Positions 23,092-29,511 of a DNA stretch of 41,614 bases are shown here, piece after piece (position 1 is the first letter of the stretch; every line of letters starts with the position of its first letter). This stretch comes from a virus. The DNA is taken from positions 1 to 41,614 of IMG/VR virus record IMGVR_UViG_3300020060_000017; one strand, given 5' to 3'. The position numbers and the translations under genes were made by a program. The notes beneath the pieces were generated by a model. That model had not been told where the DNA came from and did no database searches. It saw only the letters and a list, made by a program, of their open reading frames with translations.

Positions 23092-23657
23092 ATATCTATG
23101 AGCTAGGCAAAAAATCCGGCCTCCCGCTAAAGACGTTGCGCATGCTTGATAAGCTTGGCGCGCTCAAGGTCGAGGCGGACACCGGCCCATTGTCGGCAAT
23201 GATTTTCCATATGAAAGGCAACATGTTTTTCACCACAGGAATGTTGCTACAGTTATTGGATAATCCTGCCCTGGTAGGCGAACTAGCCTATGTGAGCCCG
23301 CGCTATGAAAGGCGGGCACGGGCGCAGATAGACGAATTGGGCGACGTTGCGGCCTCGCATGCACCTAAAAGCGTTACAGCCGAGATTGCGCAAGCGGCCA
23401 AAGGTGACGATGACGCGGCGCTAGTGATTGCGCAATGGCTCATGGCTGCTTTGCCATCCGATCCCGTCCCGCATCATTGGGCGGCTATTCGCCTGCTCGC
23501 TCCGCTTAATGAATTCTTGCGGGAACAAAACGGGCGCTTGATTTCCCTGGCGCTTTTGAATGTGCGAAAGCTGCCTGAATTCGCGCCCTATTGGCGTTCG
23601 GAAAAGGTCGGCACGCGCAATCAAGTAAAATATTTTCGTCCCGAGCTTGACCTGTAG
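23088..23657 (+). CDS. Protein with N-terminal MerR-like HTH, unknown function
   Basis: 189 residues, ATG at 23088 overlapping the upstream stop. The N-terminus MNIYELGKKSGLPLKTLRML then DKLGALKVE resembles a MerR/excisionase-type HTH. After it come a hydrophobic segment (MFFTTGMLLQLLDNPALVGE), then helices (AEIAQAAKGDDDAALVIAQW, HHWAAIRLLAPLNEFLREQN). Ends in -ELDL. Possibly an early transcription or replication regulator; DNA binding is an inference from the first 30 residues only. Confidence 0.6.
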   Translation: MNIYELGKKSGLPLKTLRMLDKLGALKVEADTGPLSAMIFHMKGNMFFTTGMLLQLLDNPALVGELAYVSPRYERRARAQIDELGDVAASHAPKSVTAEIAQAAKGDDDAALVIAQWLMAALPSDPVPHHWAAIRLLAPLNEFLREQNGRLISLALLNVRKLPEFAPYWRSEKVGTRNQVKYFRPELDL

Positions 23658-23682
23658 CTCACGTTAGGGCACATTCTGATTA

Positions 23683-23704
23683 TCAACCCGCTTTCAATGG
23701 AGCG
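23683..23704 (+). repeat. Repeated early-gene leader, copy 1
   Basis: TCAACCCGCTTTCAATGG then AGCG, directly upstream of the ATG at 23711. CGCT/AGCG can pair and the GGAG ribosome site falls at the hairpin's 3' side. Identical at 21 of 22 positions to 24109-24130. Confidence 0.6.
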
Positions 23705-23710
23705 CACGCA

Positions 23711-23959
23711 ATGGAAGTTTTCCTTCAATTCGGTTCGGGCAATGGCCCCTTTCAGACCGTTAAGGTAATTCACGAGATTACCGAACGTCCCTATAGTGGG
23801 CGCACGCAAACCGGATACGGCTATCGCATGCCTACGGACATTCGCGTTCGGTGGGAGGGCCGGTGGCGTCGCGTCTATGTCTGCAACTATGGCAATTCCG
23901 GAACGGCCTATATCGGCCGCAACCTGGCAGAATGCGTTGCTAAAGTGGGTTGCTACTGA
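23711..23959 (+). CDS. Small early protein, unknown function
   Basis: 82 residues, ATG at 23711, GGAG eight bases upstream within the repeated leader. Beta-rich and aromatic: MEVFLQFGSGNGPFQTVKVI, GYRMPTDIRVRWEGRWRRVY, VCNYGNSGTAYIGRNLAECV. Its stop shares one base with the next ATG (TGATG). Confidence 0.6.
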   Translation: MEVFLQFGSGNGPFQTVKVIHEITERPYSGRTQTGYGYRMPTDIRVRWEGRWRRVYVCNYGNSGTAYIGRNLAECVAKVGCY

Positions 23960-24105
23960 TGCGGTACCAGATTATCTGCCGCGAAGGCAGGGGCGCTAAA
24001 TGGTCTTTCGTGGCGCATGGCGCCACCTATGGGAGCGCCGCAGCAAAGGAATTCGCCGAACGCGTTAAGGCGAGCGGGCATCAGGTCCGCTTACTTCCTA
24101 TCTAA
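23959..24105 (+). CDS. 48-residue early protein, unknown function
   Basis: Small gene found in the gap: ATG at 23959 within TGATG, stop TAA at 24103-24105. Sequence MRYQIICREGRGAKWSFVAH, GATYGSAAAKEFAERVKASG, HQVRLLPI. The pattern strand-helix-strand, with W and F in the core, looks like a folded mini-domain similar in style to DUF-type phage small proteins. Followed by the second copy of the repeated leader. Confidence 0.6.
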   Translation: MRYQIICREGRGAKWSFVAHGATYGSAAAKEFAERVKASGHQVRLLPI

Positions 24106-24108
24106 TTC

Positions 24109-24130
24109 TCAACCCGCTTTTAATGGAGCG
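24109..24130 (+). repeat. Repeated early-gene leader, copy 2
   Basis: TCAACCCGCTTTTAATGG then AGCG, 21 of 22 bases as in copy 1, again ending in the GGAG ribosome site, here for the ATG at 24138. Confidence 0.6.
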
Positions 24131-24137
24131 AAACAAA

Positions 24138-24383
24138 ATGACCGGCGAAGACCATATTGTAACGTGGATTGAGTCGAGCGGACCGCACTATGCGAGATTG
24201 CTTAGGCTTTCCGTCCCTGGCAATTTCATCAATGACGCGCATCGGGCGCAAGAGGCCTCTAGCCTCGCCATCATGGCCTATCGGGAAATGGTGCGGGGCG
24301 GCGATGCCTATGCAAGCGACCATGACGCCAGCACCATATTAGGCGCCGCGCTGGCGCTTACGAAATGGGAGCTTGTGGAATGA
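24138..24383 (+). CDS. Small early protein, unknown function
   Basis: 81 residues from ATG at 24138, nine bases after GGAG; the ATG at 24123 is inside the leader repeat and less likely. Helical: HIVTWIESSGPHYARLLRLS, EASSLAIMAYREMVRGGDAY, STILGAALALTKWELVE. Overlaps next gene by ATGA. Confidence 0.58.
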   Translation: MTGEDHIVTWIESSGPHYARLLRLSVPGNFINDAHRAQEASSLAIMAYREMVRGGDAYASDHDASTILGAALALTKWELVE

Positions 24384-24595
24384 GGGCGCATTATACTTTG
24401 CTCGGGACTATCGAAGAGCACGAGGGCGCGATATGCTTGCGCACCCTATCCGGCCGCACGTGGTATCCCCTAGAAGGAAACTCAGGGATTGCGGCGGATT
24501 TCTGCGAAGCCTTCACAGCCCCACAGAAAAGCGACGTAGGACGCAAGCTCTATAGAGTGAAGCCGGGCGGACACCTAGCTATGGATGGAAGCTAA
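24380..24595 (+). CDS. Small early protein, unknown function
   Basis: 71 residues; ATG at 24380 overlaps the upstream stop. Sequence MRAHYTLLGTIEEHEGAICL, RTLSGRTWYPLEGNSGIAAD, FCEAFTAPQKSDVGRKLYRV. Probably a small beta-barrel-like fold; no family recognised. Confidence 0.58.
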   Translation: MRAHYTLLGTIEEHEGAICLRTLSGRTWYPLEGNSGIAADFCEAFTAPQKSDVGRKLYRVKPGGHLAMDGS

Positions 24596-24599
24596 AATA

Positions 24600-24743
24600 A
24601 TGAGCCAGAAAATCAGAAAAGAGCGGATTACTAAGCGGGAATGGTACGATAGGGGCGGCTTTGCCAACTCCGCATTGTTCCGCTTGCAATCGCGCGGCGG
24701 CGCCTGGCGCTACTACGTCAACCTTGATCGGAGGGAGCCATGA
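24600..24743 (+). CDS. 47-residue early protein, unknown function
   Basis: Short gene from ATG at 24600 to TGA at 24741-24743, which overlaps the next ATG (ATGA). Sequence MSQKIRKERITKREWYDRGG, FANSALFRLQSRGGAWRYYV, NLDRREP. Strongly basic with aromatic residues; may bind nucleic acid. Ribosome site is weak (GGAAGC). Confidence 0.55.
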   Translation: MSQKIRKERITKREWYDRGGFANSALFRLQSRGGAWRYYVNLDRREP

Positions 24744-25219
24744 GCCGCACAACTTCCCGCGAGCTTCGCGAAATCACGGAGCGCTTGAAGGCCATGACCG
24801 GCCCGATTTGTGAATTGCGAGAAATCGCAAAACCAATCGGGAGCTATACCGAATCCAGAATGGACCGCGCGCTTTCGTGCATTATGGAGGCGCACGACTG
24901 TTTCACCTACGCACTGGGAAATTTCGAAACCTATGCGTCACCTGATGAACGGGACGCAGCGGCGAAAAAATTGTTGGCTGCCATGGAGCTCCCGATCAAG
25001 CCACCTGTCGCAGGCTATATAGTCACGCTCGAAACTGAACATTTTGTATTCGAAGCGGACGGCGTAACCGAGGAAGAGGCTAACGAGGCGATGGGCCGGC
25101 TGCTCAATATTCACCGGGATCAATATTATCTGTCCGATGAGTGGTGGACAGATTATGATTTTTCAACTCGGAAATTTGTGCCCGGTGTCGCAACCCGCAA
25201 TGGGGACATTCCGCTATGA
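24740..25219 (+). CDS. Early protein of unknown function
   Basis: 159 residues, ATG at 24740 preceded by GGAGGGAG. N-terminal half is helical (SRELREITERLKAMTGPICE, DRALSCIMEAHDCFTYALGN); second half is mixed (GYIVTLETEHFVFEADGVTE, EEANEAMGRLLNIHRDQYYL). The second part looks like a small ferredoxin-like phage domain with a strand-helix order. Overlaps the next gene by ATGA. Confidence 0.6.
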   Translation: MSRTTSRELREITERLKAMTGPICELREIAKPIGSYTESRMDRALSCIMEAHDCFTYALGNFETYASPDERDAAAKKLLAAMELPIKPPVAGYIVTLETEHFVFEADGVTEEEANEAMGRLLNIHRDQYYLSDEWWTDYDFSTRKFVPGVATRNGDIPL

Positions 25220-25572
25220 GCCGGCGCCGCAACAAATCCCGCAAGCGGATACGTACGGGCCGGCCGGATATTCCACAGCAAGCGCCGCGCATAAAGTTCC
25301 TGAATAAGCCTATCGATTTCGAAAGCTGTTCTCCCATGGCTTCACGGCTGGCGCAGCACATAGACGATAAGCTTATAATCGGGTATGATCCGGGCGGGCT
25401 GGATATGTCGGCGGTAGCTGTTCGCCATCCGGACGGGAGGTTAGAAATCGCCTATCAGGGCCGTGACATTTATGCAGAATTAGCGGATGTCATTTATTCC
25501 GCGCCCTCTGCGTCTCGCGCTCCCGGAAAACGTGCGGCATTGGGTGCATCCTTTGGAAAGGCGAAACCATGA
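25216..25572 (+). CDS. Small protein with RNase H-like first-strand motif, unknown function
   Basis: 118 residues, ATG at 25216. Basic N-terminus (SRRRNKSRKRIRTGRPD), then DDKLIIGYDPGGLDMSAVAV followed by RHPDGRLEIAYQGRDIYAE. The IIGYDPGGxDxSAVAV segment matches the first beta-hairpin of RNase H/RuvC-like nucleases (compare IAGIDPGKTGALAI in the resolvase at 38431 and IIGVDPAGSGGDRFAV in terminase), but the protein ends before the other acidic residues would come, so it is not expected to be an active nuclease alone. Truncation relic or independent binding module. Confidence 0.5.
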   Translation: MSRRRNKSRKRIRTGRPDIPQQAPRIKFLNKPIDFESCSPMASRLAQHIDDKLIIGYDPGGLDMSAVAVRHPDGRLEIAYQGRDIYAELADVIYSAPSASRAPGKRAALGASFGKAKP

Positions 25573-25706
25573 GCCGCCGCATTGATCATGAACGCATCTG
25601 CGTGCCGGCTATACGCCGGCGCCGGGAGCGCGAGGGCAAGCCGCCGGCCGCATGGGTGGTTGATGCCTGGCGTATGGCGCAAAGGCGTAAAACATACCGC
25701 CCCTAG
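25569..25706 (+). CDS. 45-residue basic protein, unknown function
   Basis: Small gene from ATG at 25569 (ATGA overlap) to TAG at 25704-25706. Sequence MSRRIDHERICVPAIRRRRE, REGKPPAAWVVDAWRMAQRR, KTYRP. Highly basic with about 14 Arg/Lys; likely nucleic-acid binding. Last gene of the first small-gene island. Confidence 0.55.
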   Translation: MSRRIDHERICVPAIRRRREREGKPPAAWVVDAWRMAQRRKTYRP

Positions 25707-25785
25707 TGGGCAAGGTTAATTCCGGCCCCATAATATGGCGGGCTTGCTATATTACACTGCGGCAAGGTATGTAGGTTGCTCAGGC

Positions 25786-25826
25786 AAAGAAAAAGGCCCC
25801 CGTCCCGGCTGGAAACGGGGGCCTTA
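25786..25826 (-). terminator. Terminator-type hairpin oriented against the early genes
   Basis: Stem AAGGCCCCCGT (25793-25803) with ACGGGGGCCTT (25815-25825), 11 bp, loop of 11. On the minus strand the stem is followed by TTTTTCTTT, a proper U-tract; on the plus strand only CTTAGATTG follows. It would stop antisense transcription or act weakly as an attenuator for the rightward genes. Confidence 0.6.
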
Positions 25827-25854
25827 GATTGCGCACTATTGGGGAGTGGCGAAA

Positions 25855-25908
25855 GTGAATATAGCGGGGGCATTCGAACAACGCAAGGTGCGTTTCGGCT
25901 CGTGCTGA
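25855..25908 (+). CDS. 17-codon leader peptide overlapping the primase start
   Basis: GTG at 25855 has a well-placed GGGGAG eight bases upstream and encodes MNIAGAFEQRKVRFGSC before TGA at 25906-25908. The stop overlaps the region of the primase GTG (25902), which itself has no good ribosome site. Translation coupling by reinitiation is the likely purpose. A lost longer N-terminus of the primase by frameshift is an alternative. Confidence 0.45.
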   Translation: MNIAGAFEQRKVRFGSC

Positions 25909-27803
25909 ACATCCCTGAAATCCTTAAGGGCGCTAAGATTTTCCCTTGCTCGCCGGGCACAAAAGACCCGGCAACGTCTCACGGGTGGAAAGACGCAAGC
26001 GACGATCCCGAGCAGATTCGGGAATGGCTAAAAATCAATCCCGACTTCAATTGGGCCGTTGCTTGTGGCCCTAGCGGGCTTTTTGTTTTCGATATCGACC
26101 CGGCCGGCCTTGATTGGTGGGCGAAGCTCCTGGCGCGTGATCCGGTCATTAAAGCCGCCGTCGATCGCGCGTTTCAGGTCCGGACGCCGAAGGGCGGTCT
26201 GCATATCTATTTTCGAGGCGAAGGCCCCTCAACCGCTAGCCGCATCGCCGAAGGGATCGACACGCGCGGCGGGATTACCCGTAACGGCGCGATGGTCTCG
26301 GGCGGTTATGTCATCTTGCCGGGCTCCGCGACGAAAGCCGGGCCGGGTCGCGTGGACGGTATTTATGAGGCTTTGCCGGGCGGCGTGCTGGAAGCCCTGC
26401 CAGATTTCATGTCGGCGATCGTTCCGGAGCGGAAGAAATCCGACACGCTAGGGTTGGATAAAAACCCCGACGCAGACAAGCCGCGCAATGTCTCTTGGGC
26501 TGTGGATTTGCTCACAGGCTATGTGAAATCGGGCCGCGTCGCGGTGCAGGGCAGGGGCGGGGATAATCTGACCTTTCAGGTTGCCGCGTCGATCCTAGAC
26601 AAAGCGATTTCCCCCGGCCTGTGTTTCGACCTTATGTGGGAGCACTGGAACCCGCATTGCTCCCCGCCTTGGGATGATTGGGAATTAGAGACGAAAATCC
26701 GCAACGCGGTAAATCACGGGGAAGATACTGCCGGCGGGGTAAAGGGGTTTCTCGAAAACGAAACCGCGTTTGCCTCCTATGTAGGTTTGGAATTCGAGCC
26801 GCCGGCCCCCAAGCCGCGCGAGCGCGACAAGCTCATGTGGCTGCACGATTACGCGGATGGCGTGCGCGACCCGGCATGGCTAATCCCGAACATGATTCCG
26901 GCCTACGGTATCGGCATGATGTACGGCGCGAGCGGGAGCTATAAATCCTTTCTCGCGCTCGATATGGCGCTTTGCCTGTCGTTTGGCATTCCGGGGCAAT
27001 GGCGCGCCCCGCCGGTTAAAAATGACGTACTGTTCATGGCGGGCGAGGGTTCGGTGGCGACGGCGAAAAAACGTTGGCCGGCCTGGATGGAATGGCAGGA
27101 AATCGAATTCCGGAATGATCATCGTATGATCGTCAAGGACCGCGTACCGTTCTATACCGATAGCGAAGGGTGGGAAAACGTCAAAGCGGACCTAGCGGAA
27201 TTGAAGGCCAAGCCCGCACTGATCGTGATCGACACCATGGCGCGGCTTTCGACCGGCATGGACGAAAATTCATCCAAGGACGCAACACTGATCACAACGT
27301 TCATGGAAAATCTGGCGCGCTATTACGAGTGTTTCGTGCTCGGCATCCACCATGAAGGCAAAGACAGCAATAAGGGTGCGCGAGGATCGTCAGCTTTCTA
27401 CGCGAACATGGACGCGGTAATTTCCACGAAGCTGCGCCAAGGCGGGACAGAGTTGCGGGTGCGCAAGCAAAAAGATGCTGACGTGTCCGACGACGTGAGC
27501 TATTTTCAAATCAAGGAAATGTCATCTTCGATTGTCTTGGAGCGGTCGGCCGCACTGCCGGCGGAAGTCGTCAACGGTGCCGGCAAGAGCCGCTACGGAT
27601 GGGCGAGCGCGCAAGAGGTGGTTAAGACGCTTGAAGGTTTGGGCGGACGGGCTACCATGGGCACGCTGGCGCAGGAAATTGCGGGCCGGTTCGGGATCGA
27701 CGTCGAGCTAGTCCGCAAACAGCTTTTCAAGAATGATGATCTGACATGGCTTCGGCCCGATAAAAACAATTGGGCAATCCCTACGCAGGATTATGACCTA
27801 TGA
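25902..27803 (+). CDS. Primase-polymerase / replicative helicase fusion
   Basis: 633 residues from GTG at 25902. N-terminal prim-pol domain: KGAKIFPCSPGTKDPATSHG, the DxD-type metal motif FVFDIDPAG near residue 60, and KGGLHIYFRGEG with the catalytic His. C-terminal RepA-like (AAA_25) helicase domain: Walker A YGASGSYKSF near residue 345, Walker B ALIVIDTMARLST near 440, and GIHHEGKDSNKGARGSSAFY near 480. The end carries a winged-helix-like part (QEVVKTLEGLGGRATMGTLA). It would prime and unwind at the fork. Same fusion is known in many phages and plasmids. It follows a leader peptide and hairpin, and its last bases hold the junction cassette for the next gene. Confidence 0.82.
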   Translation: MLNIPEILKGAKIFPCSPGTKDPATSHGWKDASDDPEQIREWLKINPDFNWAVACGPSGLFVFDIDPAGLDWWAKLLARDPVIKAAVDRAFQVRTPKGGLHIYFRGEGPSTASRIAEGIDTRGGITRNGAMVSGGYVILPGSATKAGPGRVDGIYEALPGGVLEALPDFMSAIVPERKKSDTLGLDKNPDADKPRNVSWAVDLLTGYVKSGRVAVQGRGGDNLTFQVAASILDKAISPGLCFDLMWEHWNPHCSPPWDDWELETKIRNAVNHGEDTAGGVKGFLENETAFASYVGLEFEPPAPKPRERDKLMWLHDYADGVRDPAWLIPNMIPAYGIGMMYGASGSYKSFLALDMALCLSFGIPGQWRAPPVKNDVLFMAGEGSVATAKKRWPAWMEWQEIEFRNDHRMIVKDRVPFYTDSEGWENVKADLAELKAKPALIVIDTMARLSTGMDENSSKDATLITTFMENLARYYECFVLGIHHEGKDSNKGARGSSAFYANMDAVISTKLRQGGTELRVRKQKDADVSDDVSYFQIKEMSSSIVLERSAALPAEVVNGAGKSRYGWASAQEVVKTLEGLGGRATMGTLAQEIAGRFGIDVELVRKQLFKNDDLTWLRPDKNNWAIPTQDYDL

Positions 27804-27988
27804 AATATGCTTTCTTACGCAGGCAGGTTGTCGAAACCCCGGTTTGGTTTACCGCCGCCACGGAAGCCGAGGCATGGGCAAAGGCGCTTGACGGGGATAG
27901 GGCTGATGAGGCGGGAGACCATATGGCCGGCCGGCTTCCAGTATTCCGCCGCACGCCTAAACTCGACGAACCGGAGTTTGACCTGTGA
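27800..27988 (+). CDS. Small protein ending in -EFDL, unknown function
   Basis: 62 residues, ATG at 27800 in an ATGA overlap with the primase. MKYAFLRRQVVETPVWFTAA, TEAEAWAKALDGDRADEAGD, then RRTPKLDEPEFDL. Strand-helix pattern with ATEAEAWAKAL typical of small phage proteins that alternate one strand and one helix. First gene of the second small-gene island. Confidence 0.6.
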   Translation: MKYAFLRRQVVETPVWFTAATEAEAWAKALDGDRADEAGDHMAGRLPVFRRTPKLDEPEFDL

Positions 27989-28116
27989 AAATTAAGCATC
28001 CTGTCGTGCGGCTGCGCCCGCAATCGGAGCCCGCCCTGTTCAGTGAGCGTAACCGGCGAATGTTCGTGATCCCGCTTTTCTTCGGCTGGCGCATCACGAT
28101 TAGGAAAGTCGCGTGA
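27985..28116 (+). CDS. 43-residue basic protein, unknown function
   Basis: GTG start at 27985 (GTGA overlap, CGGAG eight bases before), TGA at 28114-28116. Sequence MKIKHPVVRLRPQSEPALFS, ERNRRMFVIPLFFGWRITIR, KVA. Beta-rich and basic, with one hydrophobic run too short for a membrane span. Supported mainly by the tight overlaps on both sides. Confidence 0.58.
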   Translation: MKIKHPVVRLRPQSEPALFSERNRRMFVIPLFFGWRITIRKVA

Positions 28117-28556
28117 CGGATTTTTGGCAATCGGAAACCTATCGCATCGTGCAGGCGATGAAGGCCACCGGCAACCAGCCGGGAATCGTCGGGCTATGGA
28201 AAGTCACTATCGAGCTTTGGGCCAACGAAGCGCCGCTCGACGCGGACAGAGCCGCCGTGCTCGCATGGCTACCTCATTGGCAGGTGCGCCCGTTTTATAC
28301 CGCTGCGGAGCTTGCCCCTATATTTCCCCCGCTCGCGATCATGCTAGGCATCTCGACACGGTTGACGCCGATCAAGGGGGCTAACCGCCTGGCGAATGAA
28401 TTGATTTTTGCAGGCTTGCCGATCCTCGGCACCTATTACACCCACACAACTGTTCCGCAGAGATTTTTCATTGTCGAGCGCTGCCACTATTGGCGCGATC
28501 GAACGTTGACACAGGCGGATTTTGAAAAGGAATTTTTCGATGCCTCACACGGTTGA
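28113..28556 (+). CDS. Early protein of unknown function
   Basis: 147 residues, GTG start overlapping the upstream stop. MTDFWQSETYRIVQAMKATG, VGLWKVTIELWANEAPLDAD, RAAVLAWLPHWQVRPFYTAA, ELAPIFPPLAIMLGISTRLT. Contains LANELIFAGLPILGTYYTHT and a C-terminal acidic helix. Aromatic-rich, probably a folded cytosolic protein. No family recognised. Confidence 0.6.
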   Translation: MTDFWQSETYRIVQAMKATGNQPGIVGLWKVTIELWANEAPLDADRAAVLAWLPHWQVRPFYTAAELAPIFPPLAIMLGISTRLTPIKGANRLANELIFAGLPILGTYYTHTTVPQRFFIVERCHYWRDRTLTQADFEKEFFDASHG

Positions 28557-28866
28557 TGAAATGTGCCGGGCCGGGTGCGCAACCCGCCGGGCCGTCCGTT
28601 TTTGGGAAGATGAGGGCTTGCTAGGTCCGGTCGCGCGATCGGCCGGCGACACGCGGCAATATACGCCCGAGCAGCTTAACCGCGCACGGATCATCGCGGC
28701 CGGTCAATTCGGCGGCTTCGACCTGGCGACGATCAAGGCTATGATAGGCGAATATGGGAGAGAGGTTTACGAAGCCCTTTCGATCCGGCTTGACGATCAG
28801 GTGCGCGCAGCGATCCGGTTACAGGAAAGCCTCCCTCTTCCGCCGGCTGCGGAGTACGACCTATGA
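28540..28866 (+). CDS. MerR-type transcription regulator
   Basis: 108 residues from ATG at 28540 (the upstream gene ends 17 bases later). HTH and wing: TVDEMCRAGCATRRAVRFWE, DEGLLGPVARSAGDTRQYTP, EQLNRARIIAAGQFGGFDLA, TIKAMIGEYG. This is the MerR DNA-binding domain, in which an ordinary MerR dimer twists long-spacer promoters; the short C-terminal helix (IRLDDQVRAAIRLQESLPLP) could serve as the dimer coil. No metal-binding cysteines at the usual place. Ends -AAEYDL in a junction cassette. Confidence 0.75.
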   Translation: MPHTVDEMCRAGCATRRAVRFWEDEGLLGPVARSAGDTRQYTPEQLNRARIIAAGQFGGFDLATIKAMIGEYGREVYEALSIRLDDQVRAAIRLQESLPLPPAAEYDL

Positions 28867-29048
28867 GCGGCAAACCTTTCGATTGCGCCACTTGCGGCAA
28901 GGATATGTTATTCGAACTTCCGCAATCCCTCTATCGGTGGAATAGCCCAACAGACGAACGGGTTTTCTGCTCAGGCAACTGCATCACGCAGAGCAAGGCG
29001 GCGCCAGACACGAAAACCTATACGCCGGCTGCGGAGTATGACCTGTGA
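28863..29048 (+). CDS. Small zinc-ribbon-like protein
   Basis: 61 residues. MSGKPFDCATCGKDMLFELP, then RVFCSGNCITQSK gives two Cys pairs (CATC and CSGNC) about 30 residues apart, suitable for one zinc ion. Ends TPAAEYDL; the last 8 residues are nearly those of the upstream MerR-type protein (PPAAEYDL), including the DNA GCGGAGTAYGACCT. Function unknown. Confidence 0.62.
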   Translation: MSGKPFDCATCGKDMLFELPQSLYRWNSPTDERVFCSGNCITQSKAAPDTKTYTPAAEYDL

Positions 29049-29278
29049 AAATCGAAATCGGAAATCCGACGGAACCGGGCATTTATGCCGCGCGCCAGTG
29101 GTATGCCTGGCGCATTCTCGAATGGCACGGCGGCGAATGGTGGCATCCCGGCCGCGCCTCGAAATGGGGCAGCGCGGAAATCGAGGCGTTCACCGGCCCG
29201 CTGCCGGTGATTTCCAAGGATTACACAAAGCCGCCGCTCGGCAAGCTGCGCGTCGAAACCCCGGAGTTTGATTTATGA
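29045..29278 (+). CDS. Small protein of DUF551-like type, paralogue 1
   Basis: 77 residues, GTG start at 29045 in GTGA. MKIEIGNPTEPGIYAARQWY, AWRILEWHGGEWWHPGRASK, then IEAFTGPLPVISKDY. The arrangement 'P-x-PGIY...W..G.W......I..f.GPLPV' resembles the DUF551/phage small beta domain. It resembles the next gene at the same positions. Ends in -PEFDL. Confidence 0.58.
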   Translation: MKIEIGNPTEPGIYAARQWYAWRILEWHGGEWWHPGRASKWGSAEIEAFTGPLPVISKDYTKPPLGKLRVETPEFDL

Positions 29279-29511
29279 ATCTTTTCCCCAACACGGGCGA
29301 CCCGATCATTGACGGGCGTTACGTCGCTTTCATCCGGTGCGAGGCGTCGCAAGCGAAAGCTTGGGTTGAGCCGGTAATCATGACTTGGCACGATCGGCGG
29401 TGGCACTCGACGTTCATTCCGCAGCGCCGCGTCATCGGTTGGCTTGGGCCGTTGCCCGTGCTTAAAGTCGAGGATATCGAGGTCGCTGCACCGCCGGCTT
29501 TCGATCTGTGA
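29275..29511 (+). CDS. Small protein of DUF551-like type, paralogue 2
   Basis: 78 residues, ATG at 29275. MNLFPNTGDPIIDGRYVAFI, RCEASQAKAWVEPVIMTWHD, RRWHSTFIPQRRVIGWLGPL PVLKVEDIEV. The shared W-H..RW and (I)xx[WF]xGPLPV with the upstream gene suggests tandem duplication. Ends PPAFDL in the junction cassette of the helicase gene. Confidence 0.58.
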   Translation: MNLFPNTGDPIIDGRYVAFIRCEASQAKAWVEPVIMTWHDRRWHSTFIPQRRVIGWLGPLPVLKVEDIEVAAPPAFDL

